Below the pieces are notes generated by a model, which saw only the letters and a list, made by a program, of their open reading frames with translations, was not told the origin of the DNA and did not search any database. A stretch of DNA of 64,000 bases from Streptomyces albireticuli (GTDB taxonomy: Bacteria > Actinomycetota > Actinomycetes > Streptomycetales > Streptomycetaceae), in assembly GCF_021228125.1 (NCBI RefSeq), contig NZ_JAJQQS010000010.1:1-64000 (forward strand), in the 5' to 3' direction. Positions 16,303 to 25,774 of this stretch are shown one piece after another (the stretch's first letter is position 1; every line of letters begins with the position of its first letter). The translations under genes were made by a program, and so were the position numbers.

Positions 16303-18894
16303 GGCGTCGCCGGACCTGCGCACCCGCCGGGCTCCGCCGCCCTCGGGCACCAGCCACGCCTGAAGGCGCATCGCACCATAGCCGAGTACGAACGCAGCGC
16401 CCACGGCACCCAGGTCCGCCCACTCGGGCGGCCGGGTGCCGAGCAGGTCGCGCAGCACCGGCACGTACGCTCCGGCGATCTGCAGGGCCAGGGCGGCCGT
16501 CAGTGCCAGGAGGAGGAAGGGATTGGTCAGGGTTCCTGGACGGGCCCGGGACCCCAGGCCGACGCCCAGCTGGGTGGCGCCCAGTGTCAGGAAGACCAGC
16601 GTCTGCCAGGGGCGGCCCGTACCGTGGGCCCAGTATCCGACGGCCAGGGTCACCGCCGTGATGAGCACGCCCAGCGCGAGGATGCGGGCCCACAGCCCCT
16701 GCCCCAGCACGCTTTCCTCCGGCGGTCTGGGTGGCCGATGCATCGAGTCGCCGGCCGTGGGTTCGGCGCCGAGCGCCACGCCCGGCAGACCGTGGGTGAG
16801 CAGGTTGATCCACAGGATCTGGGCCGGCAGCAGTGGCAGGGCCATGCCCAGAGCTGGACCGGTGAGCATGACCAGGATCTCCGCGCTGCCACCCGCCAGG
16901 GCGTAGAGCAGGAAGCGCCGTACGTTGGCGTACACGCGCCGTCCTTCCTCGACCGCCGCCACGACCGTGCCGATGTCGTCGTCGGCCAGGACGAGGTCGG
17001 CGGCCTGCCGGGCGACCTCCGTCCCGCGTCGGCCCATGGCCACGCCGATGTCGGCCCGGCGCAGTGCCGGCCCGTCGTTGACGCCGTCGCCCGTCATGGC
17101 CACCACGTGCCCGGCCTGCCGCCAGGACTCGACGATGCCGACCTTCTGCTCCGGTGTCGTACGGGCGAACACACGCACTGCCGTGGGATCCCCTACGGTC
17201 CCGCCCTGGATCCCCTCCCCAGTGACGGCTGCGTCCTGGGCGGAGGCGATGCCCAGCCGCCGGGCCACGGCTTCGGCCGTCAGCGGATGGTCGCCGGTGA
17301 CGAGCACAGGAGTGATACCGGCCGCCCGGCACGCCGTGACCGTGCCGGCGGCGGCCTCCCGCGGCGGGTCGAGGATCGCGACCATCCCGAGGAGAGTCAG
17401 GCCGCCCTCCCAGTCGTCCGGTGCGGGCCCCGTTCTGTCGGCCGCGGCCACGGCCAGGACCCGGTACCCCTGCTGCGCCCATTGCCGCGCCCGCTCCAGT
17501 GCTCGGTCACGTGGCTCCGGACCACCCTCGGCCAGGAGTCCTGCGCGAAGGACGGTTTCGGGGGCACCTTTACAGACGACGCGCAGGTCTCCTCCGGGGC
17601 GGCGATGCACGGTGGTCATGCGCTTGCGCTCGCTGCTGAACGGGATCTCGTCCACGCGCGGCATGCGCTCGCGCAACTCCGCCATGTCCAGCCCGAGTCG
17701 CGCCGCGGCGGTCAGGAGCGCGGCTTCCGTGGGATCCCCGAGCGCCGTCCAGGTCCCGTTGCCGGCGCCTGGCGGTTGCAGCGCAGCGTCGTTGCACAGC
17801 ACTGCGGCAGTGAGCAACTCCGAAAGGTCCGCGGCTTGACCGGCGGTGAGTACGTGTCCGTCCCGCTCGACATGGCCCTGGGGTACGTAGCCGATGCCCG
17901 AGACGGTGGCCTCGCCACCGGCGGGGGTCCACAGCCGCTGCGCGGCCATACGGCCTTCGGTGAGGGTTCCGGTCTTGTCCGTGGCCAGTACGGTGATCGA
18001 CCCCAACGTCTCGACAGCGGGCAACCTGCGGACAATGGCATGCCGTTGGGCCATCCGACGCGCGCCCAGAGCCAGGGCGAGCGTCACCACGGCCGGCAAC
18101 GACTCGGGGACGGCCGCGACGACCAGGCTGATCGCGGTCACCACCATCAGCTCCACGGGCTGCCCACGCGTGATCCCGACGGCAAGCACCACGGCGGACA
18201 GCGCGACGGCGGCCAGGGCCAGGGCGCGGCCGAAGCGCGCCAGCCGGTGCTGGAGCGGGGTGAGGCCGGGCGGCGCGGCCATCAAGGCGGCGATCCGGCC
18301 CGTGGCACTGGCGGCTCCGGTCGCCGTCACCTCGACGCGTCCGCGCCCTCGCAGGACCGTCGTGCCTGCTGACACCGCTCCCAGGACCGGATCGTCCGGC
18401 GAGGTTTCCTTGGCCACCGGCACCGACTCGCCGGTCAGGGAGGATTCGTCCACCAGCAACGTAGCTGCCTCGATGACGCGGCCGTCGGCCGGAACGATGT
18501 CGCCTTCGCCCAGCAGGACGACGTCACCGGGTACTACATCCGCGGCGTTCACCTCCCGCTCGGCGCCGTCGCGCACCACGCGTACGACCGGAGCACTCAG
18601 GGCCCGCAGGGCAGCCACGGCCCGTTCGGCGCGTACCTCCTGGGCCACGCCCACCGTGCTGTTGGCCACGATGACGATGGCGATGATCGATGTATCGACC
18701 AGGTCGCCGGTGGCGACGGTGAGCGCCATGGCTCCCAGCAACACCAGGATCAACGGATCGCGCAGCTGGGCGAGTACCCGGCGCCACACCGGTGTGGGGC
18801 GGCCGGAGCTGACGATGTTGGGGCCGTGGCGCGCCAGGCGGCGCTCCGCTTCGGCCTGGGGCAGGCCTTGGAGGTCCTGCGGTCGTGTCGTCAC
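16288..18894 (-). CDS. P2-type cation-transporting ATPase, second copy
   Basis: 868 residues: N-terminal cation ATPase domain, DESSLTGESVPVAKE actuator loop, AAVPESLPAVVTLALA in M4, phosphorylated Asp in ATDKTGTLTEG (about 306), VLVTGDHPLTAEAVARRLG, TGDGVNDGPALRRADIGVAMG and a C-terminal ATPase domain. PESLP in M4 resembles Ca2+/Mn2+ type P2A pumps and CtpF-like mycobacterial pumps. It lies 29 bases downstream of the HTH-PPOX gene on the same strand and probably shares its transcript. It is not a recent duplicate of the ATPase at 11.3 kb, as M4 and the termini differ. Confidence 0.93.
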   Translation of the reverse strand: MTTRPQDLQGLPQAEAERRLARHGPNIVSSGRPTPVWRRVLAQLRDPLILVLLGAMALTVATGDLVDTSIIAIVIVANSTVGVAQEVRAERAVAALRALSAPVVRVVRDGAEREVNAADVVPGDVVLLGEGDIVPADGRVIEAATLLVDESSLTGESVPVAKETSPDDPVLGAVSAGTTVLRGRGRVEVTATGAASATGRIAALMAAPPGLTPLQHRLARFGRALALAAVALSAVVLAVGITRGQPVELMVVTAISLVVAAVPESLPAVVTLALALGARRMAQRHAIVRRLPAVETLGSITVLATDKTGTLTEGRMAAQRLWTPAGGEATVSGIGYVPQGHVERDGHVLTAGQAADLSELLTAAVLCNDAALQPPGAGNGTWTALGDPTEAALLTAAARLGLDMAELRERMPRVDEIPFSSERKRMTTVHRRPGGDLRVVCKGAPETVLRAGLLAEGGPEPRDRALERARQWAQQGYRVLAVAAADRTGPAPDDWEGGLTLLGMVAILDPPREAAAGTVTACRAAGITPVLVTGDHPLTAEAVARRLGIASAQDAAVTGEGIQGGTVGDPTAVRVFARTTPEQKVGIVESWRQAGHVVAMTGDGVNDGPALRRADIGVAMGRRGTEVARQAADLVLADDDIGTVVAAVEEGRRVYANVRRFLLYALAGGSAEILVMLTGPALGMALPLLPAQILWINLLTHGLPGVALGAEPTAGDSMHRPPRPPEESVLGQGLWARILALGVLITAVTLAVGYWAHGTGRPWQTLVFLTLGATQLGVGLGSRARPGTLTNPFLLLALTAALALQIAGAYVPVLRDLLGTRPPEWADLGAVGAAFVLGYGAMRLQAWLVPEGGGARRVRRSGDASAAA

Positions 18895-18923
18895 CGGTCG
18901 GTCGTCCTCCCGATCCGCCGGGT

Positions 18924-19607
18924 CTACAGGCCACTGCGGATACGGCGGCCGGTGATCCGGCCGAGGGGGATGCGCACCCAGGTGTGCCGCTCGCCGCCCG
19001 CCCAGGAGTGCGGGTCCGCGGTTTCGCTCAGGTGTTGCCGCTCTTCCGGTTCGGTGACCGGTTCAGCCACTCCTCTGACGAGGATGCTCCATCCTTCGCT
19101 ACGCGCCTCGTCGATCCGGTCGACCTCGAAGGCGACAACACTGCCGACCGCCCCGGCGAGCACGCCCCCGGCTGCCGTACGGAAGACGATCGCGTCGCCG
19201 ACGAGCCGGAAGTTGACGGGGACAGCCTCGGGTCCCCCCGGCGCCGAGAACACAACCCGCCCGACGCCGCCGTGTGCCAGCTTCTCCCGGCACTCTGCGG
19301 GCGGCAGCTCCTCCAGAGTCGGCCTGAGTGCCAGCGGTCCCCTTCCGAGAAGCTGCTCTGTTCCCGCCCCCAGCAGGGTGGAGACCGTGGTCTCCAGCGC
19401 GTCCGCCATCGCGGTGAGCGCCTCCATCGAGACCACTCCGGCCTGCGACTCGACGTACTCGAGATATCCGGGATCCATGCTCGCGCGGGCGGCGGCCTCC
19501 TCCCGGGTCAGGCCCAGTTCCTCCCGGCGCTGGGCCACACGCCGACCGAGGTCGCTGCCGGGACGTGCCTGAAGGGGACCTGTCCCGTCTCCTGGTTCCG
19601 TGCTCAT
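18924..19607 (-). CDS. XRE HTH fused to PPOX-like FMN-binding barrel, copy 1
   Basis: 227 residues. An XRE helix-turn-helix at about 20-75 (RREELGLTREEAAARASMDP) is joined to a pyridoxamine-5'-phosphate-oxidase-like split barrel (HGGVGRVVFSAPGGPEAVPV; GWSILVRGVAEPV; WVRIPLGRITGRRI). The fusion could couple redox or flavin sensing to DNA binding, though neither activity is shown by sequence. ATG 19607 is used because the HTH begins shortly after and the upstream frame is antisense to other genes. It diverges from the universal stress gene across 171 bases and leads into the P-type ATPase. A paralogue with the same architecture is at 42.0 kb. Confidence 0.9.
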   Translation of the reverse strand: MSTEPGDGTGPLQARPGSDLGRRVAQRREELGLTREEAAARASMDPGYLEYVESQAGVVSMEALTAMADALETTVSTLLGAGTEQLLGRGPLALRPTLEELPPAECREKLAHGGVGRVVFSAPGGPEAVPVNFRLVGDAIVFRTAAGGVLAGAVGSVVAFEVDRIDEARSEGWSILVRGVAEPVTEPEERQHLSETADPHSWAGGERHTWVRIPLGRITGRRIRSGL

Positions 19608-19778
19608 GGCCGTGTCCCGCTTCCTTCCGCAAGCACCGTCCGACCTATCTTCCCCAGTGAGACAGGTGTCCGCACTCCGGAGGCGCGTGGGCCATGACAT
19701 GCCGCGACAGCGACGAGGAGAGATGGTGGAAGAGGCAGACGACACGGGCTCCGCCCGGTCCGAGATGCCGGTGAGGCG

Positions 19779-20657
19779 GTGAGCATGATGGAGCGTCCCG
19801 TGGTTGTGGGCGTCGACGGGTCCGATGGCAGCCTTGCTGCCCTGGACTGGGCTGTGGAAGAAGCAGTCCGCTTCCAGCTCCCCTTGCGGGTGGTCTACGC
19901 GTCGCTGTGGGAGCGCTACGAAGGGGCGGTGCCCTCGTTCACCGGTCAACAACCGGCGGAGGAGGTGGCGGCCCAACACATTGTCGCCTCGTCCGAGCAA
20001 CGAGCCCGGCAGCTCTCCCCGGACTTGCAGGTGAACGCCGTGACCGTGCCGAACGACGCGGTGGACGCGCTGGTGGAGGAGTCGCGGAGCGCGGCTGTCC
20101 TGGTGACGGGCTCGTCCGGGCGTGGAGCCGTCAAGGAACTTCTGCTGGGCTCCGTGAGTCTTGCGGTGGCGGGACGTGCCGACTGCCCGGTCGTCGTCGT
20201 ACGCGGCGAAGAGCGCAACATCAAGGGCATGAGCAACCGGATCGTCGTCGGCGTGGGCGAGGCGGACGAGGCCGCCACCGCCGTGCGGTTCGCCCTGCGT
20301 GAAGCCGAGGCCCGAAGGTGCGAGCTCCAGGCCGTGCGGGCGTGGCGCAGCCCCCAGCAGCCGGCGGACCCCTTGATCGTGCTCGATTCCGCTGCCCGGG
20401 CCTACGAGGAACAGGCCGCCGCCGTCCTGGACGAAGTGCTGGAGGAGGCCGTGGCCGAGCACCCGAAGGTATCCGTCAAGCGCACAGTACTTGAAGGCCC
20501 CGCGCACCGGATGCTGCTCGGGCCGGCGGCCGACGCCGACCTGCTGGTCCTCGGCGCGACCAGACGGCAGGGCCAGTTCGGGCTACAGCTCGGCCGGGTC
20601 AGTCACGCCGCCCTGCACCGGGCGGCTTGCCCTGTCGCGGTGGTGCCGCACCGCTGA
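19779..20657 (+). CDS. Tandem universal stress protein, copy 1
   Basis: About 292 residues with two Usp domains. The first opens with PVVVGVDGSDGSLAALDWAV and carries the ATP-loop GSSGRGAVKELLLGSVS. The second opens with IVVGVGEADEAATAVRFAL and ends with GATRRQGQFGLQLGRVSHAA and CPVAVVP. The G-2x-G-9x-G(S/T) signature of ATP-binding Usps is clear in domain 1. Proteins of this build are abundant in mycobacterial DosR and Streptomyces hypoxia regulons. GTG 19779 is in frame with ATG 19785 and 19788; the exact start is uncertain. Confidence 0.93.
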   Translation: MSMMERPVVVGVDGSDGSLAALDWAVEEAVRFQLPLRVVYASLWERYEGAVPSFTGQQPAEEVAAQHIVASSEQRARQLSPDLQVNAVTVPNDAVDALVEESRSAAVLVTGSSGRGAVKELLLGSVSLAVAGRADCPVVVVRGEERNIKGMSNRIVVGVGEADEAATAVRFALREAEARRCELQAVRAWRSPQQPADPLIVLDSAARAYEEQAAAVLDEVLEEAVAEHPKVSVKRTVLEGPAHRMLLGPAADADLLVLGATRRQGQFGLQLGRVSHAALHRAACPVAVVPHR

Positions 20658-20670
20658 AGCACGCGGCGCT

Positions 20671-22014
20671 TCACCTCGTACCGGCCAGGACGTCCGTCTC
20701 GATGTGGTGGCGAACGCGGTCTGCGAGTTCGGTGAGCGGCTGAGAAAGAACGGCCTTGGGGGCGACGGGCGAGGCGATCCTCCGCGCGTCATCCGGCAGC
20801 GCCGCGAGATCGTCGGCGAACCGGCTGCGGGCGTCGTCCAAGCGAGAACGCCGGTTGCCGGACTGGGCGCGCCGACCGCGCCGCATGACCGTCTTCAGCA
20901 GCGGTTCGCCGCCCGGCGGCGGAGGCTCGTCGAGCAGGCCGATGATGTCTGCGTACCCGGGCCGCCGGAAGACCTGCTCGCGGCCCGGCGCCGTCACCTT
21001 GGCGGAGGACAGCTTCATGACGGGCCGTCCGTCGTACTCGACCAGCTTGTAGGCGGAGTCCAGGTAGGGCGCGTCGGCAGAGACGCCGGCTTTCGTGCCG
21101 ACCGCGTATCTGTCGATTGGTGCCCCCGACCGGACGAGCCGGTCCACGGCGAACTCGTCGAGACCACCGCCGGCCACGATGCGCACCTCGTTCAGCCCGG
21201 CGCCGTCGAGGATCCGGCGGGAGCGCACTGCCAGCGTGCCCAGGTCGCCGCTGTCCAGACGGACCGCGCACCCGGGCCCGAGTCCCAGGTCTTTCAGGAC
21301 GCGGCCCGCAGTCGCCACGCCGCGTTCGGTGTCGTAGGTGTCCACCAGGAAGGTCACCGGGCCCGGGTGGGTGCGGGCGAAGGCGCGGAATGCCTGCTCC
21401 TCGGTCCCGAACGCCTCGATGTAGGAGTGGGCCATCGTCCCGACGGCGGGGCCCTCCGCGTAGGCGGCCGACACATTGCTGGTCCCGGCGAAACCGACCA
21501 TGGCGCCCAGCCGCGCGGCCTGGTACCCGGCCTCTGTGCCGTGCGTGCGGCGCAGCGAGAAGTCCACAACCGGATGCCCGTCGGCGGCCATTACGCAGCG
21601 GGCGCACTTCGAGGCGATGGTGGTCTGGTGGTTGATCTGGTTGAGGACGTAGCTCTCCACCAGTTGCGCCTGCGGAAGAGGCGCGGTGACCTCCAACAGC
21701 GGTTCGCCAGCCAGGACCACGCGCCCCTCGGGCACGGCCCGTACGTCACCGGTGAACGCGAGGCCGAGAAGCGGTTCAGCGTCCTCCGAAGGTCGGTCCA
21801 GCGCGGCGGCGAAAACCTCCACGTCGTCGGCGTCCACTCGGAAGCCGGAGAGGTAGTCGAGGACGGGCTCCAGGCCGGCGGCCACGAGGAAGCCGCGATC
21901 GGCCGGGACGTCCCGTACGAACAGGCTGAACGTCGCCGGTCGGGTCAGCCCCTCACGCAGGTACGACAGGGTCATGGTGACCTCGTAGAGATCTGTCGTC
22001 GTAGCGTCCGACAT
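20671..22014 (-). CDS. pncB: Nicotinate phosphoribosyltransferase
   Basis: 447 residues beginning TTDLYEVTMTLSYLREG, typical of NAPRTases. It continues with the substrate-loop region SLRRTHGTEAGYQAARLGAM, the histidine-containing GTMAHSYIEAF (position of the autophosphorylated His), FLVDTYDTERGV and VRLDSGDLGTLA. The enzyme makes nicotinate mononucleotide from nicotinate, PRPP and ATP in NAD salvage. It ends 13 bases from the convergent Usp gene, and the DUF1918 gene lies 18 bases upstream, likely co-transcribed. Its place beside redox and hydrogenase genes suggests NAD pool adjustment during low-oxygen survival. Confidence 0.95.
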   Translation of the reverse strand: MSDATTTDLYEVTMTLSYLREGLTRPATFSLFVRDVPADRGFLVAAGLEPVLDYLSGFRVDADDVEVFAAALDRPSEDAEPLLGLAFTGDVRAVPEGRVVLAGEPLLEVTAPLPQAQLVESYVLNQINHQTTIASKCARCVMAADGHPVVDFSLRRTHGTEAGYQAARLGAMVGFAGTSNVSAAYAEGPAVGTMAHSYIEAFGTEEQAFRAFARTHPGPVTFLVDTYDTERGVATAGRVLKDLGLGPGCAVRLDSGDLGTLAVRSRRILDGAGLNEVRIVAGGGLDEFAVDRLVRSGAPIDRYAVGTKAGVSADAPYLDSAYKLVEYDGRPVMKLSSAKVTAPGREQVFRRPGYADIIGLLDEPPPPGGEPLLKTVMRRGRRAQSGNRRSRLDDARSRFADDLAALPDDARRIASPVAPKAVLSQPLTELADRVRHHIETDVLAGTR

Positions 22015-22032
22015 CGCCGCCGCCCTCCTCCC

Positions 22033-22248
22033 TCAGCGGAGGTGTCCCGGCTTCGGGTTGTGCCCCGGGTGGTGTACGTGGGCGTCCGGGCCGGGGTAGA
22101 CCAGGGTCACTCTGTTGGTGTCCGACCAGCGCACGTCATAAGGCGGTGTGCCGTCGGAGTGATGAAGGCCGATGATCTCCCCGTCACGTTTGGTCGCGCC
22201 CGTGGTCGGGCTCTCGACGATCAAGTGGTCACCGAGTTTCGCGTGCAT
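22033..22248 (-). CDS. DUF1918 small protein
   Basis: 71 residues: AKLGDHLIVESPTTGATKRD then GEIIGLHHSDGTPPYDVRW and a short His/Pro tail. This is the SH3-like DUF1918 fold, a small soluble protein of unknown function common in actinobacteria beside stress genes. Its Val/Ile spacing is intact and the length is normal. It is probably the first gene of a two-gene minus-strand unit with pncB. Confidence 0.9.
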   Translation of the reverse strand: MHAKLGDHLIVESPTTGATKRDGEIIGLHHSDGTPPYDVRWSDTNRVTLVYPGPDAHVHHPGHNPKPGHLR

Positions 22249-22560
22249 GTCGTCACCGCTTCCCTGCCGTGCCTCCGGAATATCGGACTCCGTCCCTCCA
22301 GCACAACACGGCCGGTCGACCTGCGGAAGGGCCGGTCAGCAGCCCCGCTGCCCACGAAGGCTCGCACAGGCACGCGCTCTGCCCGGGCAGAGCAGGGCAG
22401 CCTCGTTCAGCCGAACCGCCTCGTTGCCTCGCGGACAGAGGAATCAGTGGCCACAAAGCTCCTTGCCCCGAATGGGCGACGTCCGGTGCCACGCACGCGC
22501 AGGGCGCCTCAGCGAAGGTGGGACACCACAGGCAAGCGGCCCGAGTACAGGGAGCGGACC

Positions 22561-23088
22561 ATGGCGGCGGTGTCCGACCGCATCACGGTCATCGGAGTCG
22601 GCAACGAGTTCCGCCGGGACGACGGCGCGGGTCCCGCGGTCGTCGCCCGACTGCGGGAACGCGCGGCCCATGGCGGCCTGTCGGCCGGAATCCGACTGGT
22701 GTGCTGCGACGGGGAACCAGGTCGGTTGATCGGGCTGTGGGAGGGCGCCGAGCTTGCCGTGGTCGTGGACGCTGCCCATGCCCACCCCGGGCATCCGGGC
22801 CGGATCCACCGGCTGGAGCTGGACGGATGCGCGGCGTGGCAGGCGGGCACGGCGAGCAGCCACGGGCTCGGCCTGGGTGAGGCGGTCGAGCTGGCACGTG
22901 CGCTCGACAGGATGCCCCGGCGCCTGCTCGTCTACGCGGTCGAAGGAGCCGACGGTTCCCTGGGCACGGGACTGACCTCCGCAGTCGCCGCGGCGGTCGG
23001 TCCCCTCACGGAACGGATCGAGCAGGAGATCACCCACTACCTCGCCGGACCTCACGGCAAGGCATCGTCCCGGAGCGTGCGGCTGTGA
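22561..23088 (+). CDS. Hydrogenase maturation protease
   Basis: 175 residues: ITVIGVGNEFRRDDGAGPAV, with the metal-binding Glu/Asp of GNEF-RRDDGAG, and VVVDAAHAHPGHPG, then SSHGLGLGEAVELARAL carrying a conserved His. This is the HyaD/HycI family that trims the C-terminus of the [NiFe]-hydrogenase large subunit after nickel insertion. ATG 22561 is preceded by GGGAGCGG, and the frame upstream is antisense to pncB. The stop overlaps hypF (GTGA), beginning the hydrogenase locus. The likely client is the large subunit at 31826-33163. Confidence 0.93.
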   Translation: MAAVSDRITVIGVGNEFRRDDGAGPAVVARLRERAAHGGLSAGIRLVCCDGEPGRLIGLWEGAELAVVVDAAHAHPGHPGRIHRLELDGCAAWQAGTASSHGLGLGEAVELARALDRMPRRLLVYAVEGADGSLGTGLTSAVAAAVGPLTERIEQEITHYLAGPHGKASSRSVRL

Positions 23089-25424
23089 GAGTCGCGTCCA
23101 CGGGCGCTACGACCGGCCCGCAAGCCCCGGTCCGGGTGGCTCGGGCGGTCACGGTCTTCGGCAGAGTCCAGGGCGTGGGTTTCCGTCCCTTCGTCCACCG
23201 CCTGGCGACGCGGCTGGGGCTCGACGGGTGGGTCCTCAACGCCGACGACCGTGTCGAGCTGACCGTGGCCGGGCCGCCGCCATCGGTGCAGGCCCTTGTC
23301 GAGCTGCTGCGCGCGGAGGCGCCGCCGTTGGCCGACATCCGCCGAGTGGCCGTGGCGGACCTGTCCGGCCCTCCTCCGCCGCCGGGCTCGGGTTTCACCG
23401 TCCGGGCCAGTGCCCGGACCGGCAGCAGCCGGCCCGCCGCCCGCGAGATCCCGCCGGACGCCGCCACCTGCGAAGCGTGCCTGCGCGAACTGTTCGCCCC
23501 CGCCGACCGGCGTTACCGCTACCCGTTCGTCAACTGTACGGACTGCGGTCCGCGGGCCACCGTCGTCGAAGACCTTCCGTACGACCGTGAACGCACCGCC
23601 ATGCGGCGCTTTCCGCTGTGCGCCGCATGTGCCGCCGAATACGCGGATCCGGCCGACCGGCGCTTCCACGCCGAGCCGGTGGCATGCCCGGACTGCGGAC
23701 CCCGCCTGGAATGGGAGGACCTCACCGGCGAGGAGGCCCTGCGTGCCGCGGAATCGGTCGTCGACAGCGGTGGCATCGTGGCGATCAAGGGGCTGGGCGG
23801 CTTCCAGCTGGTGTGCGACGCCACCGACGCAGAGGCCGTGAACCGCCTGCGCGCCCGCAAGCTGCGGCCGGCCAAACCGTTCGCCGTCATGACCAGCGAT
23901 ATCGCGGCCGCCCGGCGCCTGGCACGGCTGTCCTCCGCCGGGGTGACGGCACTGACGTCCCCGGCCGCGCCCGTGGTGCTGGCGCCGGCCCGCCAGGGCT
24001 CCGGCATCCCACCCGGCGTACACGTGGGGACCGACCACATCGGCGTGTTCCTGCCCACCACGCCGCTGCATCACTTGCTGCTGCGGGATCTCGGCAGGCC
24101 GCTGGTCGTGACCAGCGGCAACCGCTCGGGCGAGCCCATCGCCGTTGACGAGCCGACGGCCCGCGAGACGTTGGCGGGAGTGGCCGACAGCTTCCTCGTC
24201 CACGACCGGCCCATCAGGGCCCGCTACGACGACTCGGTGGTGCGCCCAGTGGGCCGCACGGTCACGACCGTGCGCCGGGCCCGTGGGCTGGCCCCTGCCC
24301 CGCTCGCGATCCCCGTCGCGGCCGCTCAGCCGGTCGTGGCGGCCGGTGCGCAGCTGAAGCACACCTTCACCCTCGCGGAAGGGACCCGTGCTGTTCTCGG
24401 GCCGCACACCGGCGACCTGGAGGACGCACGGACGCTGGACGCCTTCGAAGCGGCCTACGCCGACCTGGTACGGCTGACCGGGATCGAACCGCAGGTCGTC
24501 GCCCACGACCTGCACCCCGGCTACCTGTCCACCCAATGGGCGCGAGCTCAGCCCGCCGAGCGAAGGATCGCCGTGCAGCACCACCACGCGCACGTCGCCG
24601 CATGCGCCGCCGAACACGGGCTCGACCGTCCTTTCCTCGGGGTGGCCTACGACGGGCTGGGCCTCGGCGACGACGGCACACTGTGGGGCGGAGAGATCCT
24701 GGTCGCCGACCTCACCCGCTACCGCCGGGTAGGGCGGTTCGCCACCGCTCCGCTGCCCGGCGGGGCGGCGGCCGTGCGCAGGCCCGCTCGTATGGCCCTG
24801 GGGTACCTGTACGGGGTGGAGGCGCTCGGCGGCACCGGTATCCCGCCGTCGCTGGCTGTCGCGTTCGAGCGGCGGCTCCCGCCGGACGAAGTCCGGGTGA
24901 TCCAGACGGTGGTCGAGCGGGACGTCAACTGCCCGCGCGCGTCCAGTGCCGGGCGTCTCTTCGACGCCGCGGCCGCCCTGCTCGGCCTGTGCGACGACGC
25001 CACCTACGAGGGACAGGCAGCCGTCGCCCTGGAAACGACGGCGGGGGAAGAGCGCGCCGAAGCCCTCCCTTGGCGTCTCGCACGGGCTGACGGGCTGTGG
25101 GTGTACGACCCCGTACCCACCTTGACCGCCCTGCTCGACCGCACCGTGGCCGACGAGCGGACGAGCACGCTCGCCGCGGCTTTTCACCGCACACTGGCTG
25201 AGGTGACCTCCGGCATGGTCCAGCGAGCCGTGGCAGCCGGGGCACCGTCGACCGTGTGCCTGTCGGGCGGCTGCTTCCAGAACGCACGCCTGCTCACAGA
25301 GACAAGATCCCTGCTCGAGGAACAGGGACTACGGGTGCTCGTGAACAGTGCCGTGCCGGTCAACGACGGAGGAATCAGCTACGGGCAGGCGGCAGTGGCC
25401 GCAGCCCGCCTACAGGAAGGGTGA
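23085..25424 (+). CDS. hypF: Hydrogenase maturation carbamoyltransferase HypF
   Basis: 779 residues, full length. It has an N-terminal acylphosphatase-like domain (RVQGVGFRPFVHRLA), two zinc-finger blocks with CxxC pairs (CEACLRELF, NCTDCGPRA, LCAACAAEY, ACPDCGPRLEW), and a YrdC-like domain (GIVAIKGLGGFQLVCDA; RARKLRPAKPFAVM). A Kae1-like carbamoyltransferase domain with HHHAHVAACAAEHG and SGGCFQNARLL completes it. HypF uses carbamoyl phosphate and ATP to make the thiocarbamate later converted to cyanide ligands of the Fe site by HypE. The GTG start overlaps the protease stop, and hypC follows after 5 bases. Confidence 0.97.
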   Translation: MRVASTGATTGPQAPVRVARAVTVFGRVQGVGFRPFVHRLATRLGLDGWVLNADDRVELTVAGPPPSVQALVELLRAEAPPLADIRRVAVADLSGPPPPPGSGFTVRASARTGSSRPAAREIPPDAATCEACLRELFAPADRRYRYPFVNCTDCGPRATVVEDLPYDRERTAMRRFPLCAACAAEYADPADRRFHAEPVACPDCGPRLEWEDLTGEEALRAAESVVDSGGIVAIKGLGGFQLVCDATDAEAVNRLRARKLRPAKPFAVMTSDIAAARRLARLSSAGVTALTSPAAPVVLAPARQGSGIPPGVHVGTDHIGVFLPTTPLHHLLLRDLGRPLVVTSGNRSGEPIAVDEPTARETLAGVADSFLVHDRPIRARYDDSVVRPVGRTVTTVRRARGLAPAPLAIPVAAAQPVVAAGAQLKHTFTLAEGTRAVLGPHTGDLEDARTLDAFEAAYADLVRLTGIEPQVVAHDLHPGYLSTQWARAQPAERRIAVQHHHAHVAACAAEHGLDRPFLGVAYDGLGLGDDGTLWGGEILVADLTRYRRVGRFATAPLPGGAAAVRRPARMALGYLYGVEALGGTGIPPSLAVAFERRLPPDEVRVIQTVVERDVNCPRASSAGRLFDAAAALLGLCDDATYEGQAAVALETTAGEERAEALPWRLARADGLWVYDPVPTLTALLDRTVADERTSTLAAAFHRTLAEVTSGMVQRAVAAGAPSTVCLSGGCFQNARLLTETRSLLEEQGLRVLVNSAVPVNDGGISYGQAAVAAARLQEG

Positions 25425-25429
25425 CGACG

Positions 25430-25696
25430 ATGTGTCTGGGCATTCCGGGCCGGGTGGTGGAGATCCACGACCGTGCCGGGCTGCGGATGGCCACGGTCGA
25501 CTTCGGCGGGGTCCGCCGCGAGGCGTGCCTGGCCTACACACCCGAGGCCGCTGTGGGCACCTACGTCGTGATCCACGTGGGGTTCGCCATCACCACGGTC
25601 GACGAGGCCGAGGCGGAACGAACGCTGGAGGTGCTCCGGGCCATGGCCGACGCCGTGGAAGGCGAACTCGGGGAGCCACTGCCCCGCTCCCCCTGA
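25430..25696 (+). CDS. hypC: Hydrogenase assembly chaperone HypC
   Basis: 88 residues opening MCLGIPGRVVEIHDRAGLRM. The Cys2 that becomes N-terminal after Met removal is the residue with which HypC holds the Fe(CN)2CO unit with HypD. ARVDFGGVRREACLAY-type core (TVDFGGVRREACLAYTPEA) and VIHVGFAIT are typical. It follows hypF in the same transcript. Its length is normal. Confidence 0.96.
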   Translation: MCLGIPGRVVEIHDRAGLRMATVDFGGVRREACLAYTPEAAVGTYVVIHVGFAITTVDEAEAERTLEVLRAMADAVEGELGEPLPRSP

Positions 25697-25774
25697 CGTA
25701 CGAACAGCGCCCGACCGGCCCATGCGCCCCCGCACGACACGGGCCATGCTGGAAGGCGAGGAGGCGACCGTGCC

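Noticed and set aside
20491..23088. 865-codon plus-strand frame across pncB and DUF1918
   Set aside because: Only its last 175 codons match a family (hydrogenase protease). The rest is antisense to pncB, so the start was moved to 22561.
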